Shown here: positions 25,254 to 33,002 of the stretch, in pieces | Layout of the letters: the number at the start of each line of letters is the position of its first letter | Position numbering within the stretch: position 1 is the stretch's first letter | Source of the DNA: Clostridia bacterium | GTDB taxonomy: Bacteria > Bacillota > Clostridia > Oscillospirales > CAG-272 | DNA: 45,237 bases | NCBI GenBank assembly: GCA_017412045.1 | Contig: JAFQOX010000055.1 | Span: 1 to 45,237, forward strand | Reading direction: 5' to 3' | The notes under the pieces: generated by a model | What the model was told of the DNA's origin: nothing | The model's input: only the letters and a program-made list of their open reading frames with translations | Databases searched by the model: none | Program-made: the position numbers and the translations under genes

Positions 25254-26192
25254 ATGGATTTTGAATTTCTTTTTGGAAACGCCGTGCTGAATTTGCCCGG
25301 ATCGTGCCTTCCTTTTCTCGCATCCGCTTCCGCGGAGCAGCTCCGCGTTCTGATCGCGCTTTCCTCTGACGCGGGAAAAACGGCACAGGGACTTTGTTCG
25401 GCGGCGGACGTTTCCGAGGATCGCTTGGCGGAGGCGCTTCTCTTCTGGGAAAAGGCGGGCGTGATCGCCGTTCGTTCGCGCCCTGCACCGATCAAGGAGC
25501 CTTACGCGGATGCCGTTACGCCCGCCTATACGGGCGAGGATATGGCGCGTATTGCCGATTCGAGCGACGTCAGGGAGCTGGTCGATGTTTGCGCCGCCAT
25601 TCTGGGAAAAACCTTCACGCCTGCGGAATCGGAAGCGGTCTTTTATCTGTACGACGGTCTGCGGTTGGATTTTGAATATATCGTCAGGCTCTGTAAATAT
25701 TGCCACGACGTCGGCAAGCCCTCTCTGCGCTATATGAAAAAAACGGCGATCTCTCTTTACGACGGCGGAACGGTGACGGTCGGCGCGCTGGAGGCGTTTA
25801 TCGAAAGAGAAGAGCGGAAAAGCGATATGGAATATAAGATCCGTTTGCTTTACGGCATCGGTGAACGCGTGCTGACGCCTACGGAGAAGCAGTGCATTGC
25901 CCGTTGGGTGATCGACTGGAATCTCCCCTACGAGGTCATCGAGCTCGGATATTATCAGATGATGGCATCCATTCCCGCGCCGAAGATGACGTATGAGAAC
26001 AAGATTCTCAGCACGTGGTATAACGAGGGATGCCGTACGAAGGAAGACGTTGAAAATTATCTGCCCAAGGGCAAACAGGAATATGAAAAGAAAAAACAGC
26101 AGGAAGCCGCGAAGGACATCGGCTTCGATCTGGACGAATTTTTTGCTGCGGCAACGCTCAGAGGGGACGGATCCTCTGAAAGCGGTACGTAA
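25254..26192 (+). CDS. dnaD: DnaD/DnaB-like primosome protein
   Basis: The protein has 312 residues. The N-terminal 110 residues are winged-helix-like. Two helical DnaB_2/DnaD-type domains follow: residues about 120-200 (TPAESEAVFYLYDGLRLDFEYI...) and about 205-285 (TPTEKQCIARWVIDWNLPYEVI...). The signature Y-x3-I-x3-W is at 247-255 (YENKILSTW). The C-terminus is charged. Proteins of this type open or remodel origin DNA and recruit the helicase loader in Firmicutes. AAAGGA lies 11 bases before the ATG. The dnaI-like gene follows 72 bp later. DnaA-box-like sites lie directly upstream. Assignment to the family is firm; DnaD versus DnaB naming is not. Confidence 0.9.
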   Translation: MDFEFLFGNAVLNLPGSCLPFLASASAEQLRVLIALSSDAGKTAQGLCSAADVSEDRLAEALLFWEKAGVIAVRSRPAPIKEPYADAVTPAYTGEDMARIADSSDVRELVDVCAAILGKTFTPAESEAVFYLYDGLRLDFEYIVRLCKYCHDVGKPSLRYMKKTAISLYDGGTVTVGALEAFIEREERKSDMEYKIRLLYGIGERVLTPTEKQCIARWVIDWNLPYEVIELGYYQMMASIPAPKMTYENKILSTWYNEGCRTKEDVENYLPKGKQEYEKKKQQEAAKDIGFDLDEFFAAATLRGDGSSESGT

Positions 26193-26264
26193 ACGCGGAT
26201 CCTTCGGGACGGTGCCGGACAGCGTACGAAGAACGGGAAATCAAAGGAAAGGCACGGTCATATT

Positions 26265-27236
26265 ATGGCGTACAATGCTGAAAACTACAAGCGCATAGCG
26301 GCGCAGTTCAAGGATAAAAATATACGCGCCCAGCAGGCGGCTGAGGCGAGAAAGGCGGAGCTTCACGAAAAATTCCCGCAGATCGCGGAGATCGACCGCG
26401 CGCTTTCGACCACGGGACTCCGCATCATGCGGGAGGCTCTGAACGGGAGAGAGGGGCTTGCCGACCGCATCCGCCGTCTGGAGGAGGGCAATACCATGCT
26501 TCTGGAGGCGCGGGCGGAATTGCTCCGCGCGGGCGGTTATCCCGCGGATTACAGCGACGTGCATTATGAATGTCCCGACTGTATGGATACGGGCTTTGTG
26601 AACGGCAAAATGTGCAAATGTCTGCGTACCGCCTTGAATTACGCGGGATATGAAAGCTCGGGCGTTCTCAAGCTGATCGAAAAGCAGAATTTTGAGACCT
26701 TCGAGCTGAAGTATTACGAAGGAACCGAAAGACTCAATATGGAGCGCATTCTGCAGCGCGCAAAGCATTATGCGGCAAAATTTGACGGTACTTCGATGAA
26801 AAACCTTTTATTCGTCGGTACGACGGGGCTTGGAAAAACACATCTGTCCAGCGCGATTGCCAAGGTCATCATCGACAAGGGCTACGACGTGGTCTACGAA
26901 AGCGCGCAGAAGATCTTTTCGGATTTTGAGGCGGAACGCTTTGGCAGAGTTCCTGCGGGTGAGGATCGCACGCGCCGTTATATGGAATGCGAGCTTCTCA
27001 TCATTGACGACCTCGGCACGGAAATGCAGACGCAGTTCACGGTGCCGTGCCTGTACAATCTGATCAATTCGCGTTTGGTTGCGGAAAAGAGCATGATCAT
27101 TTCCACAAACGTGAGAAAAGAGGAGCTGCTGGCGAAATATACAGACAGAATTACCTCGCGCCTGTTCGGGGAGTTTGAAATTTTCTTATTTGCGGGTAAG
27201 GATATCCGCAGTCAGAAGCTTATGAAACGGAGATAA
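26265..27236 (+). CDS. dnaI: DnaC/DnaI-like replicative helicase loader
   Basis: The protein has 323 residues. A coiled-coil-prone N-terminus (1-95) is followed by a zinc-binding motif CPDC...CKC (C103, C106 and the CxC near 116) and an AAA+ ATPase domain: Walker A GTTGLGKTH at about 185-193 and Walker B LLIIDDLG near 247. The C-terminal sensor region SRLFGEFEIFLFAGKDIR matches helicase loaders. It would load the replicative DNA helicase at origins and restart sites together with the DnaD-like protein encoded just upstream. It is not an IS-linked IstB: no transposase gene is near. Confidence 0.92.
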   Translation: MAYNAENYKRIAAQFKDKNIRAQQAAEARKAELHEKFPQIAEIDRALSTTGLRIMREALNGREGLADRIRRLEEGNTMLLEARAELLRAGGYPADYSDVHYECPDCMDTGFVNGKMCKCLRTALNYAGYESSGVLKLIEKQNFETFELKYYEGTERLNMERILQRAKHYAAKFDGTSMKNLLFVGTTGLGKTHLSSAIAKVIIDKGYDVVYESAQKIFSDFEAERFGRVPAGEDRTRRYMECELLIIDDLGTEMQTQFTVPCLYNLINSRLVAEKSMIISTNVRKEELLAKYTDRITSRLFGEFEIFLFAGKDIRSQKLMKRR

Positions 27237-27328
27237 AAATCGCTTTTTGCAAGTTATTTCATGGGAATGTTTACAAATGTGAAACCCTTAATAAATCAGC
27301 AATCAAAATTTGTAAAATGGAGTTCAAG

Positions 27329-27739
27329 ATGAAAAATCTGAAATCAATCTATAAATTCATCGTAAGCAAGGAAAAAGTATTCTTTTTGTTTTCTGCAGGT
27401 ATATATTTAACACTCCTTGTCTTACATATATTGTTTTATACACAGGCGGATAAACTTGCAAAAGGTGTCGAAATGGTGGTCATCCCGGTTATCGTTTATG
27501 GCGTTTTTAAGCTGATGTTTCAATCTATCAGGAAAAAAGTATACGAGGATTCTATAACTTATATGATTGCATTTTTTTGTTTGGGTGCAATATACTGTTT
27601 TATTACGTTTGCTTACAAGTATGTGGCAATGTTTCCAAACGGTTTGACCAGCGGTATCAATCTCGCCATATTTCTTTTTTTAGAGCTTATTTCGGAAATG
27701 AAGGAAACAATAAACGATCCCGGCGAGGGTAAGCTTTAA
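27329..27739 (+). CDS. small four-helix membrane protein, unknown
   Basis: The protein has 136 residues and about four membrane-spanning segments: about 16-38, 46-66, 77-100 and 106-125. I recognise no family. The ATG at 27329 is preferred because GGAG lies six bases upstream; the in-frame ATG at 27317 has none. Its composition is clearly more AT-rich, with AT-ending codons, than the dnaI and pyrE genes on both sides. A strong terminator and then a structured repeat (27837) follow it, so it looks like a small insertion between housekeeping operons. Confidence 0.6.
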   Translation: MKNLKSIYKFIVSKEKVFFLFSAGIYLTLLVLHILFYTQADKLAKGVEMVVIPVIVYGVFKLMFQSIRKKVYEDSITYMIAFFCLGAIYCFITFAYKYVAMFPNGLTSGINLAIFLFLELISEMKETINDPGEGKL

Positions 27740-27783
27740 TTTTCATGCGATATGGATGAAGCCCAAACCCCTATACGGCAGAA

Positions 27784-27833
27784 AAGAGCAAGAATAGAAG
27801 GAGTTTTTCCTTTTATTCTTGCTCTTGTTTTTT
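27784..27833. terminator. strong terminator between the small membrane gene and pyrE
   Basis: An 18-bp stem (27784-27801 with 27809-27826) has one G-T pair and is followed by GTTTTTT. It faces both convergent genes. Confidence 0.9.
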
Positions 27834-27836
27834 AAC

Positions 27837-27945
27837 TATAGGAAATTGCGCAAAATCGAGCTTGCCGTTTATATTGTATGAATATGAGAAAAATGGTGAT
27901 AGGCGAGCAACTTCCGCAATTCATTGCGTAGTCTTTTGAGAATAC
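27837..27945. repeat. structured intergenic repeat, copy C
   Basis: The head box TATAGGAAATTGCGCAAAAT follows a T6 run. The hairpin arms GCTTGCC (27860-27866) and GGCGAGC (27902-27908) correspond to those of copy A with a compensating G-U pair. The head (GAAATTGCG) can also pair with CGCAATTC near 27916. It lies downstream of pyrE, as copies A and B lie downstream of the DUF5131 gene. Confidence 0.55.
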
Positions 27946-27958
27946 GCTTGAAGCACGC

Positions 27959-28633
27959 TTACGCCTTCGGACCGTATTCCTTGAGATATGCGCGGATGCG
28001 GTCGATATGGTCGGGGCTGGGGAGTCTTTCGGGATGTGCTTCGAGGTAGTCGATGATGTCGTAGATGGTGACGATGGAGTATACGGGGAAGCCGTATTCC
28101 TTGGTGATTTCTTCCATCGCGCCCATTTCGGTCTTACCTCTTTCCATGCGGTTTACCATGATGATCACGCCGGAAACCTTCGCGTTGTCGAGGGTCTGCA
28201 TGGTAGCGAGGCTTTCGCGGATCGCGGTGCCTGCGGTGATAACGTCCTCAACGATGATGATCTCTTCGCCGTTCTTCGGAACGTAGCCGACGAAAACGCC
28301 GCCTTCGCCGTGGTCCTTTGCTTCCTTACGGTTGAAGAAGAAGGGAACGTCGATGTCGTGCTTTGCGAGCGCTGCGGCTGCGGCTACGGCGATCGGAATA
28401 CCCTTGTAAGCGGGACCGTAGAGAACGGTATTTTTGTCAGCGCCGATCTTGTCGAGGTAGCACTGCGCGTAGAATTCGCCGAGTCTTTCGATCTGCTTGC
28501 CGGTCTTGATGTCGCCCGCGTTGATGAAGTAGGGGAGCTTTCTGCCGCTCTTTGCGATGAAATCGCCGAATTTCAGTACGCCTGCGTCAAGAAGGAATTC
28601 GATAAATTCCGTTTTGTAGTTCTGAGAAATCAT
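27959..28633 (-). CDS. pyrE: orotate phosphoribosyltransferase
   Basis: The protein has 224 residues. It forms orotidine-5'-phosphate from orotate and PRPP in UMP synthesis. The PRPP loop VEDVITAGTA is at about 128-137, and FNRKEAKDHGEGG supplies the catalytic lysines and flexible loop. AAAGGAG lies eight bases before the ATG. It follows comM by 45 bp on the same strand and is probably co-transcribed. No other pyr gene is nearby and I see no PyrR-binding leader. Confidence 0.96.
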   Translation of the reverse strand: MISQNYKTEFIEFLLDAGVLKFGDFIAKSGRKLPYFINAGDIKTGKQIERLGEFYAQCYLDKIGADKNTVLYGPAYKGIPIAVAAAAALAKHDIDVPFFFNRKEAKDHGEGGVFVGYVPKNGEEIIIVEDVITAGTAIRESLATMQTLDNAKVSGVIIMVNRMERGKTEMGAMEEITKEYGFPVYSIVTIYDIIDYLEAHPERLPSPDHIDRIRAYLKEYGPKA

Positions 28634-28678
28634 GATGATGTTCTCCTTTCTTATTATATAATTTTTTGATAACGGGGA

Positions 28679-30226
28679 TTAAGAAAAATATTTTCTGTCC
28701 AGCGAGCGGAATTGAATGGCTTCCGCGATGTGGGCGCCCTTGATCTCGGTACTGCCCTCCAGGTCTGCGATGGTTCTTGCCACGCGAAGGATTCTGTCGT
28801 AACCGCGCGCGGAGAGCCCGAGGCGGTCGAACGCCTTTTTCAGAATATCCTCTGCTGCGGCGTCAAGCTTGCAGTATTTGCGGATCTGCGTGGACGACAG
28901 GCTCGCGTTGCAGTACAGCTTGTCCTCCGATTGGTATCGCTCCTGCGCGAAGGCGCGCGCACGGTTGACCTTTTCCAGGATCACGGCGGAGGTTTCCGCG
29001 CTCGCATCGGGCTTGTCGGAAGCGATCTCTTCGTAAGAAAGCGAGGGCATCTCCACCTGAATATCGATGCGGTCGAGAAGCGGTCCGCTGATGCGGGATA
29101 AGTATTTTTTGATGTCATTGGGAGAGCAGGTGCATTTCTGCGTGGGGTGTCCGTAATATCCGCATTTGCAGGGATTCATGGCGCAGACCAGCATGAAATC
29201 CGCAGGGAAGGTGACCTTTCCGCTGACGCGCGTGATGGTGACGTTTCTGTCCTCGATCGGCTGACGGAGGACCTCCATCGCCTGCGTGGAAAATTCGGGA
29301 AGCTCGTCGAGGAAAAGCACGCCGTTGTGGGAGAGTGAGATTTCACCCGGCGACGGGAATTTTCCTCCGCCCGCAAGTCCTGCGGCGGACATGGTATGAT
29401 GCGGCGCGCGGAAGGGACGCTGCGTCAGCAGGGAAACGTCCTCAGGCAGACAGCCCGCGACGGAATGGATTTTCGTCGCTTCGATGGCTTCGTCCAGCGT
29501 CATCCTCGGCAAAATGGAGGGAAGCCTTTTGGCGAGCATACTTTTTCCCGTGCCGGGCGGACCGATGAGCAGGACGTTGTGACCGCCTGCCGCCGCGATC
29601 TCCAGCGCGCGCTTGGCTCGGGTCTGGCCCTTTACGTCGGAAAAATCGAGCTTTGCGTTCGAGACGTTTCGTTCAAACATCCGCGTATCGAATACCGTAG
29701 GCTGTAGCACGGCTTCTCCCTTGAGATGGGAGATCAGCTCGCTGACGCTTCTGACCGCGTAGACGGTCGTACCTTCCACGATGGAGGCTTCTCCCGCGTT
29801 TTCCGAGGCGATGAAAATTTCTTTTTTTCCGTCTTTATGCGCGGCAAGGCACATGGTGAGCGCACCCTTGACGCCGCGGATCTCGCCGGAAAGGGAGATT
29901 TCTCCGATGAAGCATTTTTCGTCCATCGAAATATGATCGGGAATCACGCCCGCGCACTTGAGAATGGAGATCAGGATGGCGAGATCGTAAGAGGAGCCTT
30001 CCTTTTTCTTGTCGGCGGGCGCCAGATTGACGGTGATCTCCGCATCGGGAAAGAAAAAACCGCTGTTGGTGATGGCGGCGCGGATTCGGTCCTTGGATTC
30101 CTTGATTGCCGCATCGGGGAGTCCCACGATATTGAAAAGGGGCAATCTGTCGTTTGCGTTGCATTCTACGGTGACGGAATAGCCTTCGATGCCAAAAAAT
30201 CCCGCGCCAAATACTTTTGATAGCAT
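28679..30226 (-). CDS. comM: YifB/ComM-family AAA+ ATPase (Mg-chelatase-like)
   Basis: The protein has 515 residues. The N-terminal lonC-like domain (1-170) begins [17 protein letters not shown], typical of YifB/ComM. The AAA+ core has Walker [10 protein letters not shown] at 222-230 and Walker B-like [10 protein letters not shown] Cys-rich insertion (CNPCKCGY...TQKCTCS) marks the family. ComM is a hexameric helicase that promotes branch migration in natural transformation; in non-competent bacteria its role is unclear. A comF-like gene lies at 6.3 kb. It heads an operon with pyrE. Confidence 0.94.
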   Translation of the reverse strand: MLSKVFGAGFFGIEGYSVTVECNANDRLPLFNIVGLPDAAIKESKDRIRAAITNSGFFFPDAEITVNLAPADKKKEGSSYDLAILISILKCAGVIPDHISMDEKCFIGEISLSGEIRGVKGALTMCLAAHKDGKKEIFIASENAGEASIVEGTTVYAVRSVSELISHLKGEAVLQPTVFDTRMFERNVSNAKLDFSDVKGQTRAKRALEIAAAGGHNVLLIGPPGTGKSMLAKRLPSILPRMTLDEAIEATKIHSVAGCLPEDVSLLTQRPFRAPHHTMSAAGLAGGGKFPSPGEISLSHNGVLFLDELPEFSTQAMEVLRQPIEDRNVTITRVSGKVTFPADFMLVCAMNPCKCGYYGHPTQKCTCSPNDIKKYLSRISGPLLDRIDIQVEMPSLSYEEIASDKPDASAETSAVILEKVNRARAFAQERYQSEDKLYCNASLSSTQIRKYCKLDAAAEDILKKAFDRLGLSARGYDRILRVARTIADLEGSTEIKGAHIAEAIQFRSLDRKYFS

Positions 30227-30267
30227 TTTACGCCTCCATTTTGGATATAATGATACTGTATATCTCT

Positions 30268-30296
30268 ATTATATACCGAAAGATCAAAAAACGCAA
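30268..30296 (-). promoter_or_regulatory. comM promoter
   Basis: On the minus strand TTGCGT (30291-30296) and TATAAT (30268-30273) are 17 bp apart, about 40 bp before the comM start. Confidence 0.55.
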
Positions 30297-30349
30297 GATA
30301 CTTTTCGGAAACTCTCAAAAGGAAATCGAGCATATGGAGGAAACGCGGT

Positions 30350-32791
30350 TTGATACAGAATAAATTTACGCCGACGGCAAAAAACGCCCTGAAGGGCTCG
30401 TCCTCGGAAGCGGGCGCGCTGGGGCACACCTATATCGGTACGGAGCATTTACTGCTTGCCATGACGAAGGATTGCGAAAGCGTGGGCGGCGGGATTCTTT
30501 TATCGAGGGGCATTACGTACGAATCTTTAAAAAATCTGATCCGTGAGGTTTCGGGAACGGGCGAGCCGACGCATCCGGATTCCTCGGATATGACGCCCGC
30601 GCTCAGGCGCGTGATCGAGGGCTCTTCGGGCGTGGCTGAAAAATACGGACATTCCCTGATCGGAACGGAGGACCTTTTGCTGGCGATGATACAGGAAAGG
30701 GAATCGGTGGCGGTAAAGCTTCTGATCGCGCAGAACGTCAGCATCAACGAATTGCAAAACGACGTCATTTCCTTTTTCGGAGACGTCGGCGGCGAGCCGG
30801 ATCTCATGATGAAAAAGCCGAAGGGTGCAAATTCCGCGGTCGGACAGTACGGCAGAGATCTGACGGCTTACGCCTCGATGGGGCTTCTTGATCCCATTAT
30901 CGGCAGAGAAGCGGAAACGGAGCGGGTGATCCAGATCCTTTCCCGAAGGACGAAAAACAATCCCTGTCTGATCGGTGAACCCGGCGTCGGAAAAACGGCG
31001 GTCGTCGAGGGACTCGCCGAAAGGATCGCGGCTGGGACCGTGCCTGACAATCTGGCGGAAAAGACGGTGATCGCGCTGGACATCAGTGCCATGATCGCAG
31101 GCGCGAAATATCGCGGAGAATTTGAGGACCGATTGAAAAAGGTGATGGACGAGGTGATGAAAAATCGGAACATCATCCTTTTTATTGACGAGATCCATAC
31201 GATCGTGGGCGCAGGCGCGGCGGAGGGCGCGGTCGATGCGGCAAACATTCTGAAGCCCGTGCTTGCGCGCGGAGAATTGCAGGTGATCGGCGCGACGACG
31301 ACGGCGGAGTTCCGACGGCATATCGAAAAGGATGCCGCGCTGGAACGGCGCTTTCAATCCGTTCTGGTTTCGGAGCCGACGCCGCAGGAGACGCTTGCCA
31401 TCCTGCGCGGACTTCGTTTCAAATATGAGAATCACCATAAGATCGTGATCCCAGACGAGGCGCTGGAGGCGGCGGTGCGTTATTCCGTGCGGTATATCCC
31501 GGAGCGCTTTTTGCCCGATAAGGCGATTGATCTGATCGACGAGGCGGCTTCGAAGAAGCGGCTGACGAATTACGCCGTTTCGCCGGGGCTTTCCGCGTGC
31601 GAATCGGAGATCCGCGAATTGACGGAGGGAAAGGAAAAAGCCATACGGGAGCAAAACTTCGATCTGGCGATGGCGTTCCGTGAGCGTCTGGGGCAGGCGG
31701 AGCAGAAATTGAGGGTGGAAAAGGAAAAGCTCCGTCGGGAAAGAGAATGTCAACGGATCGCCATCGATGCGGATGATATCGCGGACGTCGTCACGGCTTG
31801 GACGAAGATCCCCGTGAAAAAGCTCGTGGATTCGGCGGGAGAACGTCTTTTGCATCTGGAAGCGCTGCTCGGAGAGCGGATCGTCGGACAGGATCGGGCG
31901 GTCTCCGCGGTGGCGAGAGCCATACGGCGCGGAAGAGTCGGACTCGGAGATCCCGTCCGCCCGATTTGCTCGCTTCTTTTCATGGGACCGACGGGCGTGG
32001 GAAAAACGGAGCTTGCCTCCTGCGTCGCGAGCATCGTTTTCGGGTCGGAAAAGGCGCTGATCCGTCTGGATATGAGCGAATATATGGAAAAGCACAGCGT
32101 TTCCAAAATGATCGGCTCTCCACCCGGATACGTGGGCTACGACGACGGCGGCGGTCTGACGGAAAGGGTGCGGCGCTCTCCGTATTCGGTCGTGCTTTTT
32201 GATGAGGTCGAAAAAGCGCATCCCGACGTTTTCGGTCTGCTGTTGCAAATTCTGGATAACGGCGTGCTGACGGATTCTGCGGGACATACGGCGAATTTCA
32301 AAAATACCATCATCATTCTGACGACCAATATCGGAAGCGGTGACAACCATCACAGCGGAGTGCTCGGCTTTTCCACGCAAAATGAGAGCGCGCACGAGCG
32401 GGAACAGAGAATGCAATCGCTGAAGGAATATTTCCGACCGGAGCTGATCAACCGTATTGACGAAATAATCGTTTTTGACAGTCTTTCTCACGAGAGCGTG
32501 CTTGCCATTGCCCGAAAAATGCTGACCGACGTCGGCGAGCGAATCCGTTTGCTCGGTGTCAACGCCGTTTTTGATGACAGCGTTTCCCAAATGCTTGCCG
32601 CGTGCGCGGACGTCAAGCAATACGGCGCAAGACCGCTTCGCAGAGAAATCTTTTCCAGGATCGAGGATGCGTTTTCTCTTTGGATGCTGGACGGAAGGCT
32701 CGTTCCCGGCGATACCGTGACCGTTTCGGCAGAGAACGGAGAGATCTCTTTTGAAAAACAAAACTCTGATAAAAAAATGTCAAAATTGTGA
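30350..32791 (+). CDS. clpC: ClpC-type AAA+ protease ATPase subunit
   Basis: The protein has 813 residues. Two N-terminal Clp repeats (1-145), AAA+ domain 1 (Walker A GEPGVGKT at 209-216), a coiled-coil M-domain of the ClpC/UVR type (about 425-475), and AAA+ domain 2 (GPTGVGKT at 546-553) are in order. An LGF tripeptide at 672-674 in the surface loop should dock on ClpP. The M-domain is short, as in ClpC rather than ClpB. The only start with a ribosome binding site (GGAGG, 8 bases upstream) is TTG at 30350; the nearby ATG at 30334 is out of frame. The usual partners ctsR, mcsA and mcsB are not adjacent, and I see no CtsR heptad repeats upstream. Confidence 0.94.
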   Translation: MIQNKFTPTAKNALKGSSSEAGALGHTYIGTEHLLLAMTKDCESVGGGILLSRGITYESLKNLIREVSGTGEPTHPDSSDMTPALRRVIEGSSGVAEKYGHSLIGTEDLLLAMIQERESVAVKLLIAQNVSINELQNDVISFFGDVGGEPDLMMKKPKGANSAVGQYGRDLTAYASMGLLDPIIGREAETERVIQILSRRTKNNPCLIGEPGVGKTAVVEGLAERIAAGTVPDNLAEKTVIALDISAMIAGAKYRGEFEDRLKKVMDEVMKNRNIILFIDEIHTIVGAGAAEGAVDAANILKPVLARGELQVIGATTTAEFRRHIEKDAALERRFQSVLVSEPTPQETLAILRGLRFKYENHHKIVIPDEALEAAVRYSVRYIPERFLPDKAIDLIDEAASKKRLTNYAVSPGLSACESEIRELTEGKEKAIREQNFDLAMAFRERLGQAEQKLRVEKEKLRRERECQRIAIDADDIADVVTAWTKIPVKKLVDSAGERLLHLEALLGERIVGQDRAVSAVARAIRRGRVGLGDPVRPICSLLFMGPTGVGKTELASCVASIVFGSEKALIRLDMSEYMEKHSVSKMIGSPPGYVGYDDGGGLTERVRRSPYSVVLFDEVEKAHPDVFGLLLQILDNGVLTDSAGHTANFKNTIIILTTNIGSGDNHHSGVLGFSTQNESAHEREQRMQSLKEYFRPELINRIDEIIVFDSLSHESVLAIARKMLTDVGERIRLLGVNAVFDDSVSQMLAACADVKQYGARPLRREIFSRIEDAFSLWMLDGRLVPGDTVTVSAENGEISFEKQNSDKKMSKL

Positions 32792-32796
32792 TTTTT

Positions 32797-32831
32797 TTGG
32801 CGTTATGTTTATGCATAACGCCAATGTTTTT
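32797..32831 (+). terminator. terminator of clpC
   Basis: TTGGCGTTATG (32797-32807) pairs perfectly with CATAACGCCAA (32814-32824), followed by TGTTTTT. Confidence 0.9.
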
Positions 32832-32862
32832 GTGTCGGAATTCCAAAAAAGGAAAAATTATA

Positions 32863-32891
32863 TTGACAATATGCGCAATTTGATGTATAAT
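32863..32891 (+). promoter_or_regulatory. consensus housekeeping promoter of the CvpA-like gene
   Basis: A perfect TTGACA (32863-32868) and a perfect TATAAT (32886-32891) are 17 bp apart. The leader is about 105 nt. It is the strongest promoter in the window by sequence. Confidence 0.9.
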
Positions 32892-33002
32892 ACAAAGAGA
32901 ATATCTGATTTGGAAAGAAAAAACGATTCGTGAATTTTTCCAAAAAGATATTTACGGCGTTTCAACTAAAAATAATTTCATATTTATCAGGAGGTATGTA
33001 CA

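Noticed and set aside
26265-27236. IstB-type transposition helper
   Set aside because: The family is related to IstB, but there is no IstA transposase or terminal repeats, and the neighbour is a DnaD-like gene.
30527-32761. Open frame of 744 codons opposite clpC
   Set aside because: Antisense shadow of a secure gene, rich in Arg and His, without ribosome binding site or recognisable domain.
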